Shown here: positions 55,954-64,000 of the stretch, in pieces
Numbering within the stretch: position 1 is the first letter of the stretch
Layout of the letters: every line of letters starts with the position of its first letter
Assembly: GCF_014652515.1 (NCBI RefSeq)
Contig: NZ_BMYY01000008.1
Span: forward strand, 108,104-172,103
Direction: 5' to 3'
Length of the DNA: 64,000 bases
Source: Bacterioplanes sanyensis
GTDB lineage: Bacteria; Pseudomonadota; Gammaproteobacteria; Pseudomonadales; Oceanobacteraceae
The notes under the pieces: generated by a model
The model's input: the letters and a program-made list of their open reading frames with translations, nothing else
Database searches by the model: none
Told to the model about the DNA's origin: nothing
Made by a program: the position numbers and the translations under genes

Positions 55954-56796
55954 ATGCCCATTAAACTCTGGCTGTGCTTATTGCTTTTGTTACCAATGGC
56001 GACACACGCACAGCTGGAAGTTCGCATCAGTGATAGCCGCAAGAGCAATATCTATATGGATGCATTGGTCTGGTTGCTGGATAAATCTGGCAAGGAATAC
56101 CAACTCATTCATACTGACCATCCAACATCTACCCAGCAGCGCAAAGTCATTATGCTGCGAAAGAAAGAAATCGATGTCATGTATGCCGGCCACACGGCTG
56201 CTTTAGAGCAACAGTTGACCGCCATTCGCATTCCCATCACACGGGGCTTAATCGGCCATCGCTTACTGGTGGTGAACGCTCAGGCCCTGCCGCGTTATCA
56301 GGGCATCAAAACACTGGCTGCCCTGCAACAGAACCCAGCCTTATTAGGGTTTGGCTGGCCAGAAGTGGCGCTCTTTAGCGCCAATCACATTCCCGTTTAT
56401 GAGCGCATTTACGATGAAATATTTGCTGCCGTCAATAATGGTCATCGCGGATTTTTTGCTCGGGGTGTGCTGGAGGTTTATGGTGAGCTGGCGGATCGGC
56501 CAGCCATGAATAACCTGAGGGTGGAGCCGAACATACTGCTGCGCTACCCATCCGCGGTGTTCTTTTTTGTTCATCCAGACAACCTCGAATTACAACAAGC
56601 GTTAAAGGAAGGTTTTAATAAAGGCTATGCAGATGGCAGCTATGTTCAGTTTCTCTATTCACACCCGCTCGTGCGCCAAGCACAACAGCAATACCAGTTG
56701 GACCAACGCCAAATGATCGAGCTGAATAATGATGCATTCGCTAGCATCTACCACAGCATTCCGCAAAAGTACTGGCACACTGGCGAGTTTTATTGA
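55954..56796 (+). CDS. Periplasmic solute-binding-like protein
   Basis: 280 aa. Signal MPIKLWLCLLLLLPMATHAQ, then a type-2 periplasmic-binding fold (VRISDSRKSNIYMDALVWLL, KEIDVMYAGHTAALEQ, FFFVHPDNLELQQALKEGF). No permease or ATPase genes adjoin it, so it may be a stand-alone sensor or binding protein rather than part of an ABC importer. The ligand is unknown. Confidence 0.72.
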   Translation: MPIKLWLCLLLLLPMATHAQLEVRISDSRKSNIYMDALVWLLDKSGKEYQLIHTDHPTSTQQRKVIMLRKKEIDVMYAGHTAALEQQLTAIRIPITRGLIGHRLLVVNAQALPRYQGIKTLAALQQNPALLGFGWPEVALFSANHIPVYERIYDEIFAAVNNGHRGFFARGVLEVYGELADRPAMNNLRVEPNILLRYPSAVFFFVHPDNLELQQALKEGFNKGYADGSYVQFLYSHPLVRQAQQQYQLDQRQMIELNNDAFASIYHSIPQKYWHTGEFY

Positions 56797-56896
56797 TCGG
56801 ACAGAAGGATAACGTTATAGCTTGCCTTTGACGCCGCACTGACCCTACTCTCAAGTCTCACGACTTTGTAGCAGAGAATTAATGCTAAAAACTTTG

Positions 56897-57159
56897 GGCA
56901 CCTCTGAATAATTCTGCACAGCTCTGCGCGAGTGCGTCAGGCTTTCAGAACAAGGCGGTGATGGCAGGAAATGGCCAGTCCTTTTCAACATCGCCAACGA
57001 AGTTATGGAGGCCTGCCGCCTGCGCCCTACGGGGAACGCCAGAGAACTCCAGTTCGGTGGCGCCGATTTTTGCTGTAGCCTTGCTAGAGCGGCAAACCGG
57101 CTTCGTGATCTGAAGCCCTCTGGCGATCCAGAGCAAGCACCGAATTATTCAGAGGTGCC
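56897..57159. mobile_element. Complete 263-bp MITE, copy G (arm 2 left)
   Basis: Left end GGCACCTCTGAATAATTCTG, right end GAATTATTCAGAGGTGCC. Flanks TTTG (56893-56896) and CTTG (57160-57163), a 3-of-4 match to a target duplication. Inserted within the fifth codon of the lipoprotein gene. Opposite orientation to copies C and E. Confidence 0.93.
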
Positions 57160-57515
57160 CTTGTTGTTGTGTTTACTGCTCGCAGTGGCAGGCTGTACTT
57201 CTGTTCCCCTTGCGACCATGGCCAAGCTCAGCACCTTTGACTGGCAAGATTTTAATGCGCTGAGTGCGGATGAAATTCAGGTAAAAATCACTGTGCCGCA
57301 AGGCTTTGAGCTAAACATAGAGCACAGCTGGCTTGGGTTTGAGCTGTCATCACAGCACAGTGAGCATCAAGGGCGATTTAATCTGCAGCAGGTAAGCACT
57401 GCTGCGTCCACTATGGATAGAGGCTTTTTTGCTGATGATCAGGAAGTTAGCGTTTACACACTGCAGCTGCACCCAGATTCGCATGGCGACTTTTCCGCAT
57501 TGCAGGGCTATTTAG

Positions 57516-57778
57516 GGCACCTCTGAATAATTCTGCACAGCTCTGCGCGAGTGCAGCAGGCGTTCAGAACAAGGCGGTGATGGCAGGAAATGGCTAGCCC
57601 TTTTCAACATCGCCAACGACGTTATGGAGGCCTGCCGCCCGCGCCTTGCGGGGAGCGTCAGAGAACTCCAGCTCGGTGTCGCCGATTTTTGCTGTAGCCT
57701 TGCTAGAGCGGCAAACCGGCTTCGTGATCTGAAGCCCTCTGGCGACCCAGAGCGGGCACCGAATTATTCAGAGGTGCC
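57516..57778. mobile_element. Complete 263-bp MITE, copy H (arm 2 left)
   Basis: Same length, orientation and near-identical sequence to copy G. Flanks TTAG (57512-57515) and CTCG (57779-57782). Its insertion cuts the distal part of the lipoprotein gene. Close similarity of G and H suggests one was derived from the other recently. Confidence 0.93.
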
Positions 57779-58112
57779 CTCGGGCAGCATCGAGCGCATA
57801 ACGTCGCCATTCGAGTAGTGCCTAAGTTGCAATCATTTCCAGCGACAGAACGCTTTGTGACCGTCTGGATTGATGTTCAACTTTCTCAGCAAGACGGTTT
57901 TTTTACTCTGGTTGATGGCGCACAATTGGCTCTGAGCCGGTTAAAAGTGAGCCAGGATTAACCGCAAACAAGCTACACACCTACACAGCTGGCGCTTTTG
58001 GTCTGAACACCACCAAATAACCACGACAATACCGTCATTCGTCATATAAATGTCACGGGCCTCCCGCTACCATCGCGGCATTTCAATGCCGATATCAAGG
58101 AAGCGAACGACA

Positions 58113-59972
58113 ATGCCCACAACAACACGCAAGCAATTATGGCTGATGATGCTACCACTGCTCACACTGGGTGGCTGCGGCTCGGATGATGACGACGATA
58201 ACGACTCTGGCACTGCGCCCACGACCGGCGAGGCAATGACGCTCAATATCCTTCACATTAATGACCACCACTCGCATCTAGAACCGGACGACCAAACGCT
58301 CACCATCGCCGGCCAAGCGACTGAATTTGCTAGCGGCGGCTTTCCCCGTGTCGCCGCTAAAATCAACGAACGCGCACAAGCGCTGGATAACGTGCTGAAA
58401 TTGCATGCCGGTGATGCCATCACCGGCACTCTGTATTTCACCTCTTTTGAAGGCAAAGCCGACGCGGAGTTAATGAACCTAGTGTGCTTTGATGCCTTTG
58501 CTTTAGGCAACCATGAGTTCGACCGTGGCGATGAAGGGTTAAAACTGTTTCTCGATGAGTTAAATCAAGGCAGCTGCAATACCCCGGTGCTGGCTGCCAA
58601 TGTTAAACCCGCTGTTGGCACACCGTTGGCGCCGCAAACCGCAACGGACTACATCCAACCTTACGTCATTAAAGAAGTCGATGGCCAACAGGTTGGTATT
58701 ATTGGTATTGATATCGCCAATAAAACCAAAAGCAGCTCCAGCCCGCTGGCAACCACAGAGTTTCTGGACGAAAAAGCCACCGCGCAGGCCACCATCGATG
58801 AGCTGCAACAGCAAGGGGTGAACAAGATTGTTGTGCTGAGCCACTACCAATACGCCAATGAAGTGAACCTGGCGCAAAGCCTGCGTGGTGTGGATGTCAT
58901 TGTCGGTGGTGATTCACACACATTATTGGGTGATTTTTCCAGCTATGGCCTGACCAGTGCCGGCGACTACCCAACGCAGGTTACCAACGCGGATGGCGAT
59001 ACCGCGTGCGTCGTGCAGGCGTGGCAATATTCACAAATTGTCGGCGAGCTGAAAATCGACTTTGATGCCGATGGTAAAGTCACCGCCTGCTCGGGCACAC
59101 CGCATTTATTATTGGGTACGCCGATTGTGCGGGAAAACGAAGCCGAAGAAGAATACACTCCAACTGGAGACGAGTTGGCCGCTATTCAAGCAGCCATTGA
59201 TGCCGCTCCGCAATTAAGCCTGGTGACACCCGATGCCAGCGTGCAAGCCAAGCTCGATACTTACACCGCTCAGCTCGATGATTTCCGCAACGAGGTAATT
59301 GGCACAGCCACGGAAAACCTGTGCTTAGAGCGTATTCCTGGCCAAGGGCGCAGCACCTTGCCGGATTGCCCGGCAAGCAGCACAGCGCAACGCGGTGGTG
59401 ATATCGCCAACCTGGTCGCGCAAGCATTTTTGTATCAAAGCAAAGAAGCCGACGTTGCCATTCAAAACGCCGGTGGCGTGCGCGTAGATGTGCCTGCCGG
59501 TAATATCACCATCGGTGATGCTTACACCGTGCTTCCGTTTGCCAACACCTTGGTGAATCTGACCATGACGGGGGCAGAAATTCGTACGGTATTAAATGAA
59601 GCCGTCGACTTTGCCCATAACCCCAATGGCTCCAGCGGAGCTTACCCGTATGCCGCAGGCCTGCGCTGGAAGGTGGATATGAACCGCGCTGCCGGCAGCC
59701 GCTTATACGACATTGAGGTCAATCCGCGCGGTGCCGGTGAGTGGCGTGCCTTGCAAGATACCGATTCCTTGCAAGTGGTGAGCAACAGCTTTACCGCCGC
59801 GGGCCGCGATGGCTATGTTACTTTTGGCAGCGTCAGTAACGATGGGCGAGTTGTGGATACCTATCTCGATTATGCCCAGTCCTTTGTTGACTACGTACGC
59901 ACCAAAGGCACACTAAGCAAGCCTGCTGCGGATGAATATTCAACGCAAAGCTTTATGCCGGCAGCACAATAG
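58113..59972 (+). CDS. 5'-nucleotidase/2',3'-cyclic phosphodiesterase family lipoprotein
   Basis: 619 aa. Lipoprotein signal MPTTTRKQLWLMMLPLLTLGGC with an Asp-rich linker. N-terminal metallophosphatase domain: INDHHSHLEP, HAGDAITGTLY, ALGNHEFDRG, LSHYQYANE, GGDSHTLLGD. C-terminal 5'-nucleotidase domain includes IQNAGGVRVDVPAG. It liberates nucleosides and phosphate from external nucleotides. Two earlier in-frame ATGs exist; 58113 starts the signal peptide and has AAGGA upstream. Confidence 0.93.
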   Translation: MPTTTRKQLWLMMLPLLTLGGCGSDDDDDNDSGTAPTTGEAMTLNILHINDHHSHLEPDDQTLTIAGQATEFASGGFPRVAAKINERAQALDNVLKLHAGDAITGTLYFTSFEGKADAELMNLVCFDAFALGNHEFDRGDEGLKLFLDELNQGSCNTPVLAANVKPAVGTPLAPQTATDYIQPYVIKEVDGQQVGIIGIDIANKTKSSSSPLATTEFLDEKATAQATIDELQQQGVNKIVVLSHYQYANEVNLAQSLRGVDVIVGGDSHTLLGDFSSYGLTSAGDYPTQVTNADGDTACVVQAWQYSQIVGELKIDFDADGKVTACSGTPHLLLGTPIVRENEAEEEYTPTGDELAAIQAAIDAAPQLSLVTPDASVQAKLDTYTAQLDDFRNEVIGTATENLCLERIPGQGRSTLPDCPASSTAQRGGDIANLVAQAFLYQSKEADVAIQNAGGVRVDVPAGNITIGDAYTVLPFANTLVNLTMTGAEIRTVLNEAVDFAHNPNGSSGAYPYAAGLRWKVDMNRAAGSRLYDIEVNPRGAGEWRALQDTDSLQVVSNSFTAAGRDGYVTFGSVSNDGRVVDTYLDYAQSFVDYVRTKGTLSKPAADEYSTQSFMPAAQ

Positions 59973-59977
59973 CCCCT

Positions 59978-60002
59978 ACCGCCAGAGCACTGCTCTGGCG
60001 GT
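59978..60002. terminator. Hairpin after 5'-nucleotidase gene
   Basis: Perfect 11-bp stem ACCGCCAGAGC/GCTCTGGCGGT with a 3-base loop, 5 bases after the stop. Weak T content downstream. Confidence 0.7.
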
Positions 60003-60340
60003 GCCTTCCTCCCGCAAATGCCTGCAAGGTCAGATGATTTGAGTACTCACACAACCAGCTGTAAAAAAATATCGTTGTGTCAGATATCTTTCTAGTTTTC
60101 GTACTACATCCAGAAGGCTTATCAGAATGTATTTTCGAGCCGTAGATATAAATCAATTTCTAAGATTTCAGCGCCACCACCTGATTAAAAACTATCGCAT
60201 GGCTTTCCTCGACCAGATTAAACCGAATAATTTTTAAATTATGTTCCAAGATCGGTCCGTGCTACACCGCCCGGATCCGCATACATACATCGACATCATA
60301 TTAACTAGATTTCAGGAAAAGCCTGACCAGCAAATAGTGG
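60003..60340. other. Gene-free AT-rich region
   Basis: No gene supported. A 36-codon ATG frame at 60127-60237 has a marginal ribosome site (AAGG) and no recognisable family. No MITE similarity seen. Confidence 0.5.
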
Positions 60341-60877
60341 TCATGCTCTTATCTGGTAAACACTCTGTACTACTCCATTTTTGAACGCTTGCTGCCCCTG
60401 CAACTGCCAAGTCTGCAGCTGAGCCTTGCCGGTAGCTTGAAACAAAGGAATGCCAGCCCCCAAAGTCACAGGCAAAGTTGTCAGCGTCATGGAATGGATA
60501 AGGCCCTGGGCCAGAAAGCTTTGAATCAGTTGGCCACCGTCAATATAAGCATGCTCAAACCCACGCTGCTGCAACTTGGCGATTAACTCATGCGGTTCAC
60601 CATGGGTGAGCTGCACCGACGATGGTGTTGTTTCAGGCAGCTGTGCCATAGCGCGGCTCACCACCACAACGGGCTTGTCACCATAGGGCCACTGCGGAAA
60701 GCTCATGACTTTTTCAAAGGTTTTACGTCCCATAATCAGCACATCTGTTGCATCCACAAACGCTTGATAGCCATAGTCTTCGCCTTTTAAGTGGGCACTG
60801 GCAAGCCAATCAATACCACCCTCTGAATCGGCAATGTAGCCATCTAAACTGATGGCGATAAATACAGAGCACTTCAT
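60341..60877 (-). CDS. Dihydrofolate reductase-like (RibD C-terminal family) protein
   Basis: 178 aa. It has the RibD_C/YwjB-type fold with FIAISLDGYIADSEGGIDWL, DVLIMGRKTFEKVMSFPQWP and IDGGQLIQSFLAQGLIHSM. These are NAD(P)H-dependent reductases of unsettled substrate. ATG 60877 or 60880 is the start (GGAAAG upstream). It is divergent from a TetR gene with a 55-base gap containing a 17-bp palindrome, so it is very probably its target. Confidence 0.87.
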   Translation of the reverse strand: MKCSVFIAISLDGYIADSEGGIDWLASAHLKGEDYGYQAFVDATDVLIMGRKTFEKVMSFPQWPYGDKPVVVVSRAMAQLPETTPSSVQLTHGEPHELIAKLQQRGFEHAYIDGGQLIQSFLAQGLIHSMTLTTLPVTLGAGIPLFQATGKAQLQTWQLQGQQAFKNGVVQSVYQIRA

Positions 60878-60894
60878 CATTCTTTCCATTATAG

Positions 60895-60911
60895 ATTCTA
60901 CAGTGTAGAAT
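60895..60911. promoter_or_regulatory. TetR-type operator
   Basis: ATTCTACAGTGTAGAAT: two perfect 8-bp arms around one central base, midway between divergent starts at 60877 and 60933. Expected to be bound by the TetR protein and to control both directions. Confidence 0.8.
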
Positions 60912-60932
60912 GCTGACACAATAGGAGGCGCC

Positions 60933-61442
60933 ATGACAACCAAGCTTAGCCGCAACGATATTCTTAAGGCCACCCAAGACTACTTTCTGATTCATGGGAA
61001 AATGCCAAGCATTCGCCAGCTTGGCGCTGAGTTGGGCTGTGACCCAATGGCCATCTACTACTACTTTTCCAACAAGCAGGCGCTACTGGAGGCACTGTGC
61101 ATCGAGTTGGTAGGCTCTTTAGAAATCACTAAGAAAGGACGTTGGCCACTGCCAGTGCAAAGCTTCTGCGAGCAATATCTGGATTTACTGCAACGCTATC
61201 CAGGATTGCTGCACATACTGTTAACAATGGAGTCAAATGGACCTGCGCAATACTTCTGCCAGCAGCTCGACGAGATGTTAGCTGGACACTTTCCCAACGA
61301 GAAATTGACAACAGTGGTACACTTAATCGTTGACTATGTACATGGTGTGGCTTTAGCGGAAGAGTCACAACCCGAGCGCTGGCGAGAAGCCCGCCAGTCC
61401 TTCTCACGAGGATTGACCTGGGTTTTGCAGCAGGCCCTGTAG
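60933..61442 (+). CDS. TetR-family transcriptional regulator
   Basis: 169 aa, short for the family. DNA-binding helix-turn-helix MPSIRQLGAELGCDPMAIYYYFSNKQALLEAL. AGGAGG ribosome site 4 bases before ATG. Divergent from the reductase-like gene with a shared palindromic operator, indicating local repression of both. The inducer is unknown. Confidence 0.9.
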   Translation: MTTKLSRNDILKATQDYFLIHGKMPSIRQLGAELGCDPMAIYYYFSNKQALLEALCIELVGSLEITKKGRWPLPVQSFCEQYLDLLQRYPGLLHILLTMESNGPAQYFCQQLDEMLAGHFPNEKLTTVVHLIVDYVHGVALAEESQPERWREARQSFSRGLTWVLQQAL

Positions 61443-61502
61443 ATTAGCATTGTCTTCTAACTTGGGAGGCTCATGCCTAAAGAATAAAAATCGTAAAAGC
61501 TT

Positions 61503-62048
61503 ATGCGGAATAATAAAGTGATCATCAATGAAGCAAATCCTGAACAGTTAACAAAGTTTTTTGGCTACCTAAATCGTCAGCTAGCTGAAAATATTCATCC
61601 GCTATTTCAGCCACTAGCTAGAGAACACTGCTATGTATCTGATTCAATTAAAAAAAGGTTTATCAAAGGATTTAATTATCAGTTGGGCCAGTCTGGCTGG
61701 CGTAAGCTGTGGTTAGCATGGAGTGAAAACGACAAAATCTTAGGCCATATTGACCTTCGCCACTACAGCGAGGCGTACAAATCTCACCGCTTACTGCTAG
61801 GTATGGGTGTTGATAGCAATGCTCGCCAACAAGGCTTGGGTATGCGTTTGGTACAGCATGTGATCAATTTTTGTCAGCAACAAGATAACGTCGACTGGCT
61901 TGATTTAAATGTACTGTCAAATAATATACCCGCCAAAAATCTGTATCTCAAAGCCGGCTTTGAGATCGTAGGCGAGGTCAACGACTGCTACCGCATTGAT
62001 GGTGAAGCCGTCGCTGAGACCAGTATGACGTTGAACACGCGTTCTTGA
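61503..62048 (+). CDS. GNAT-family N-acetyltransferase
   Basis: 181 aa. Acetyl-CoA-binding segment MGVDSNARQQGLGMRLVQHVI, followed by DWLDLNVLSNNIPAKNLYLKAGFEIVGE. Substrate unknown. Adjacent to a second, broken GNAT gene. Confidence 0.87.
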   Translation: MRNNKVIINEANPEQLTKFFGYLNRQLAENIHPLFQPLAREHCYVSDSIKKRFIKGFNYQLGQSGWRKLWLAWSENDKILGHIDLRHYSEAYKSHRLLLGMGVDSNARQQGLGMRLVQHVINFCQQQDNVDWLDLNVLSNNIPAKNLYLKAGFEIVGEVNDCYRIDGEAVAETSMTLNTRS

Positions 62049-62092
62049 AAGCAAGCACCGACTCACACCGATAAAACTATCGAGGATTTTTT

Positions 62093-62514
62093 TTGATCAA
62101 AGCGTTAACCGATGAATTGATAGAGCCCGTTTTTGCTTTAATGAAAAGCAACATGGAACCCTACTACATCAGCAGAAACGAGCCTTGGCATGAGAACCGA
62201 TTCGCAAGCATTTTCTGGCTCAGTGTGGCATCGTTTTAGAGAAAAATGGCACATTAAAAGGATTTTCTTTTTATCAGTATGCCGATCACCGCCTGCACAT
62301 TCATACTTTACAAATAGCACCCGAGTTTCAAAACAGAAATCTCGGTGGCCGCTTTCTAAGCTGGTACCGGAAACAAGCGCAAGTGCTGGGCGTACAGTTC
62401 ATTACCTGTGGCGTGTTCGCCAACAACCCGGCACGCCATATGTACCATCGCATCGGATTTGAAGAAGTGGGCGAAGATAATGGCATCGTGCAAATGTCGC
62501 TGCCAGTTAAATAA
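62093..62514 (+). pseudogene. Frameshifted GNAT-family acetyltransferase
   Basis: TTG start at 62093 after GAGGA. The first frame (KALTDELIEPVFALMKSNME onward) runs into a stop near 62240. The frame that continues the protein is entered near 62211 (LAQCGIVLEKNGTLKGFSFY, then IAPEFQNRNLGGRFLSWYR and NNPARHMYHRIGFEEVGED) and ends at 62512-62514. A single missing base near 62210 (ATTTTCTGG) explains it. Either a true inactivating mutation or a sequencing error. Confidence 0.82.
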
Positions 62515-62919
62515 CTAGGACTCTGCTGGATAGCCGGCAGTAGCCGCTCAATTTGGTTATCCGCTAGCTTACCATCGGGTGTGCATGTCCAGCGAAAACG
62601 TTGGTTTTTGCTCTGATCAAAGCGAGAATATTACACATCCACCCTAGCAACAGCTTTCAGATATGGTGAGCATTGCCGGTTGAACCGTTACCGGCAGCAT
62701 GGTTTTTCGGAAAGAGTGGCCTTAACTAAAGAAATTTTACGAGTTTCTATGCCTTAGTAGTCAGTCTGGCACGCAAGTTATCCTCAAATTATCTCTGATA
62801 ATGGTGAATAACTAGGAAGGAGGTATTGTCAGGCTGATCGGTCGAGTAATGAACGACATCGACTGAGTCCCGGAGGACGCTGATAATTTAGTGCTTCACA
62901 GGCTAGGCGTAGTTTTTCT
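62515..62919. other. Region without an intact gene; possible gene remnant
   Basis: The minus strand of about 62530-62634 can be read as RFDQSKNQRFRWTCTPDGKL then ADNQIERLLPAIQQ, which resembles part of a glyoxalase-like domain, but stops lie upstream and it cannot be a working gene. The remaining 280 bases hold nothing I can assign. Confidence 0.3.
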
Positions 62920-63902
62920 TCACCGCCGGCGAAGGTGTTGAAAACAGTCTTCAAAATGTTCGGCCATGGCTAACCATTGCTGGTCATCAATGCCTAAGCG
63001 ATCGAGAATAGCGGCGGTATTTTGAGCAATGGCACCACGTTTATCATGGCGAATGATTCGCCCTGTCCAATCAACCAGTTCGAGATAATCCGTAAGTTTC
63101 ATTTGAATGCCTAGCGGAATGTTTTGTCGGGGATTGCCAACAAAAGGCAATAAATCTTTGGTTTGTTGGCTAGGGTGGTTTGACTGCCTGCTGGATTTGG
63201 CTTTTTTGATCCGACGCTGAACAGAAGTGTGAGAAGATTTTTCTGGCGTAGCGGCCATATTTGCTCGAACCGGATTAAGATCGACGTAGGCCATGCACGC
63301 AGCCAGTGCGGCATCATCCAGCAGCGCCTGAGACTTAAACCGGCCCTCCCATCAATATTCGGGAAATATTGACACGGCTACGCCGCCCGCAGGGTGGAGC
63401 TCAAGGATGAGCGAAATGATAAACGGCCTGAGCACTGATCTTCTTGATTAGCTTCTCGCGCAATGGCTTCATTCAGAACTCGCATAAACCAGCTAATACT
63501 CGACAAGCGTGAGCGCCATTCTTCCACATAAATTTGGAGTCGCTTTTGCTCCGCCACGCCAAGCACATCGCCATTCAAAAACCGCTGAGATAGCATATTG
63601 CCGCTAAATAGCACGTGCCAGCGTTCGATGACTTCAGTATCGCTCCAGTGGCTTGCACGCTCAGCATCAATAAATAACACGGCATGATAGTGGTTGCTCA
63701 TAATGGCATAGGCCGCCACGTCGATAGCAAATACCTGCGGCAAGGCCAGTAACTTATCTTCCAGCCAGCCTCTTCGATGCTCGTAGAACTGGCCGCTCAA
63801 ATGATCCGTACCACATAGAAAAGCGCGCCGCACACAGCGCGATACACAGTGATAATATGGCGTGGCGTCGAGGGAGACCTGATGTTTTCTGGGTTTAGGC
63901 AT
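62920..63902 (-). pseudogene. Y1 (HUH) transposase, REP-associated type, interrupted
   Basis: N-terminal part from 63902: MPKPRKHQVSLDATPYYHCV, HUH motif SNHYHAVLF, then QEDQCSGR. The C-terminal part resumes with WEGRFKSQALLDDAALAACM and AYVDLNPVRANMA and ends at 62920. Between them, where homologues have a single Phe codon, lies 71 bp (63352-63422) that shifts the frame and adds stops. The catalytic Tyr helix cannot be verified. These enzymes mobilise IS200-like or REP elements. Confidence 0.85.
63352..63422. repeat. 71-bp insertion in the Y1 transposase gene with a palindrome
   Basis: Contains TCAATATT-CGGGA-AATATTGA (63352-63372), a perfect 8-bp hairpin, and a GC-rich segment with GTAG on the minus strand 5 bases ahead of the hairpin. 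REP sequences carry a GTAG or GGAG foot by a hairpin, so a REP-like origin is possible but unproven. Confidence 0.5.
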
Positions 63903-64000
63903 AATAACATTCCGGCTCTGCAGCAGCTGAACATCAGCCTAGTGGTCCATGCGGAAAATAATGTAACTTTTGGGTAGATGAGCGTATCATCCACTTATGC

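Larger units (their letters stand above)
56882..57961 (+). pseudogene. Lipoprotein gene split by two MITE insertions
   Basis: Three pieces: 56882-56896 (MLKTL), 57164-57515 and 57783-57961. Taking out each element with one 4-bp flank joins them in one frame of 182 codons. The rebuilt signal peptide MLKTLLLCLLLAVAGC has lipobox VAGC, and the stop is at 57959-57961. The product would be a 181-aa lipoprotein of unrecognised family (LSTFDWQDFNALSADEIQVK near the start). As the sequence stands, a stop at 56909-56911 inside the first element ends translation after nine codons. Confidence 0.9.

Noticed and set aside
57005..57526. Open frame beginning inside MITE copy G and running into the lipoprotein sequence
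   Set aside because: Its start and first 50 codons are element sequence. Excision analysis shows the true gene start at 56882.
60127..60237. 36-codon frame in the gene-free region after the nucleotidase
   Set aside because: Marginal ribosome site, no family, no conservation evidence.
1..64000. CRISPR arrays, tRNA or rRNA genes, prophage modules
   Set aside because: No regularly spaced repeats with unique spacers, no cloverleaf-type sequences and no phage structural genes seen on reading either strand.

Overview
The window reads as a chromosomal segment of a gammaproteobacterium, probably from the Pseudomonadales/Oceanospirillales side. Three gene orders known from Pseudomonas recur: nudE-yrfG-hslR-hslO-pckA, dsbB-rsd-algP-TIGR02444-ABC-F, and ubiE-ubiJ-ubiB-hisI-hisE-tatABC. 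I cannot name the genus from sequence alone. I found no rRNA, tRNA or CRISPR array.

Layout. 1-10.1 kb is core metabolism and stress: the end of a hybrid histidine kinase, nudE, a GMP/IMP nucleotidase, the heat-shock pair hslR-hslO, pckA, tex, gshA and an orphan FliL-like protein. 10.2-19.5 kb is the dsbB/rsd/algP neighbourhood, with a WD40 lipoprotein and an orphan ParA inserted, then an ABC-F ATPase, an NhaC-type antiporter and Dps. 19.5-25.2 kb is patchy accessory DNA: Nudix, GNAT, methyltransferase-like, DoxX/DCC pair, DTW protein, lipoproteins and repeat elements. 25.2-33.4 kb holds an MFS-acyltransferase fusion behind a TetR regulator with two operator palindromes, then the ubiquinone, histidine and Tat genes. 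33.4-46 kb holds a FIST-histidine kinase pair, a GST, a giant alpha-2-macroglobulin with an LprI-like N-terminus, pbpC and a luciferase-like monooxygenase.

46-64 kb is the most plastic part. It carries an M17 aminopeptidase and a detached fragment of a second allele of it, a lipoprotein with about 30 Ser-Gly-Ser-Asp-Asp-Asn/Ser hexapeptide repeats, several unrecognised genes, a 5'-nucleotidase, a TetR/reductase divergent pair with a clear operator, a frameshifted acetyltransferase and a broken Y1 transposase.

The main discovery is a family of short non-autonomous mobile elements (MITE-like). They have about 19-bp inverted termini reading GGCACCTCTGAATAATTC or its complement. Three copies are exactly 263 bp and one is 249 bp, all between 50.3 and 57.8 kb, and partial or decayed copies lie near 5.5, 21.9, 27.3, 47.6, 50.8 and 53.9 kb. 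Two full copies split one lipoprotein gene. Removing each element plus one 4-bp flank restores a single 181-codon frame with a normal lipoprotein signal peptide. Another truncated copy abuts the aminopeptidase fragment. Flanks (CTAG/CTAG, TTTG/CTTG, TTAG/CTCG) suggest IS5-like YTAR target duplication. No matching transposase is present in the window.
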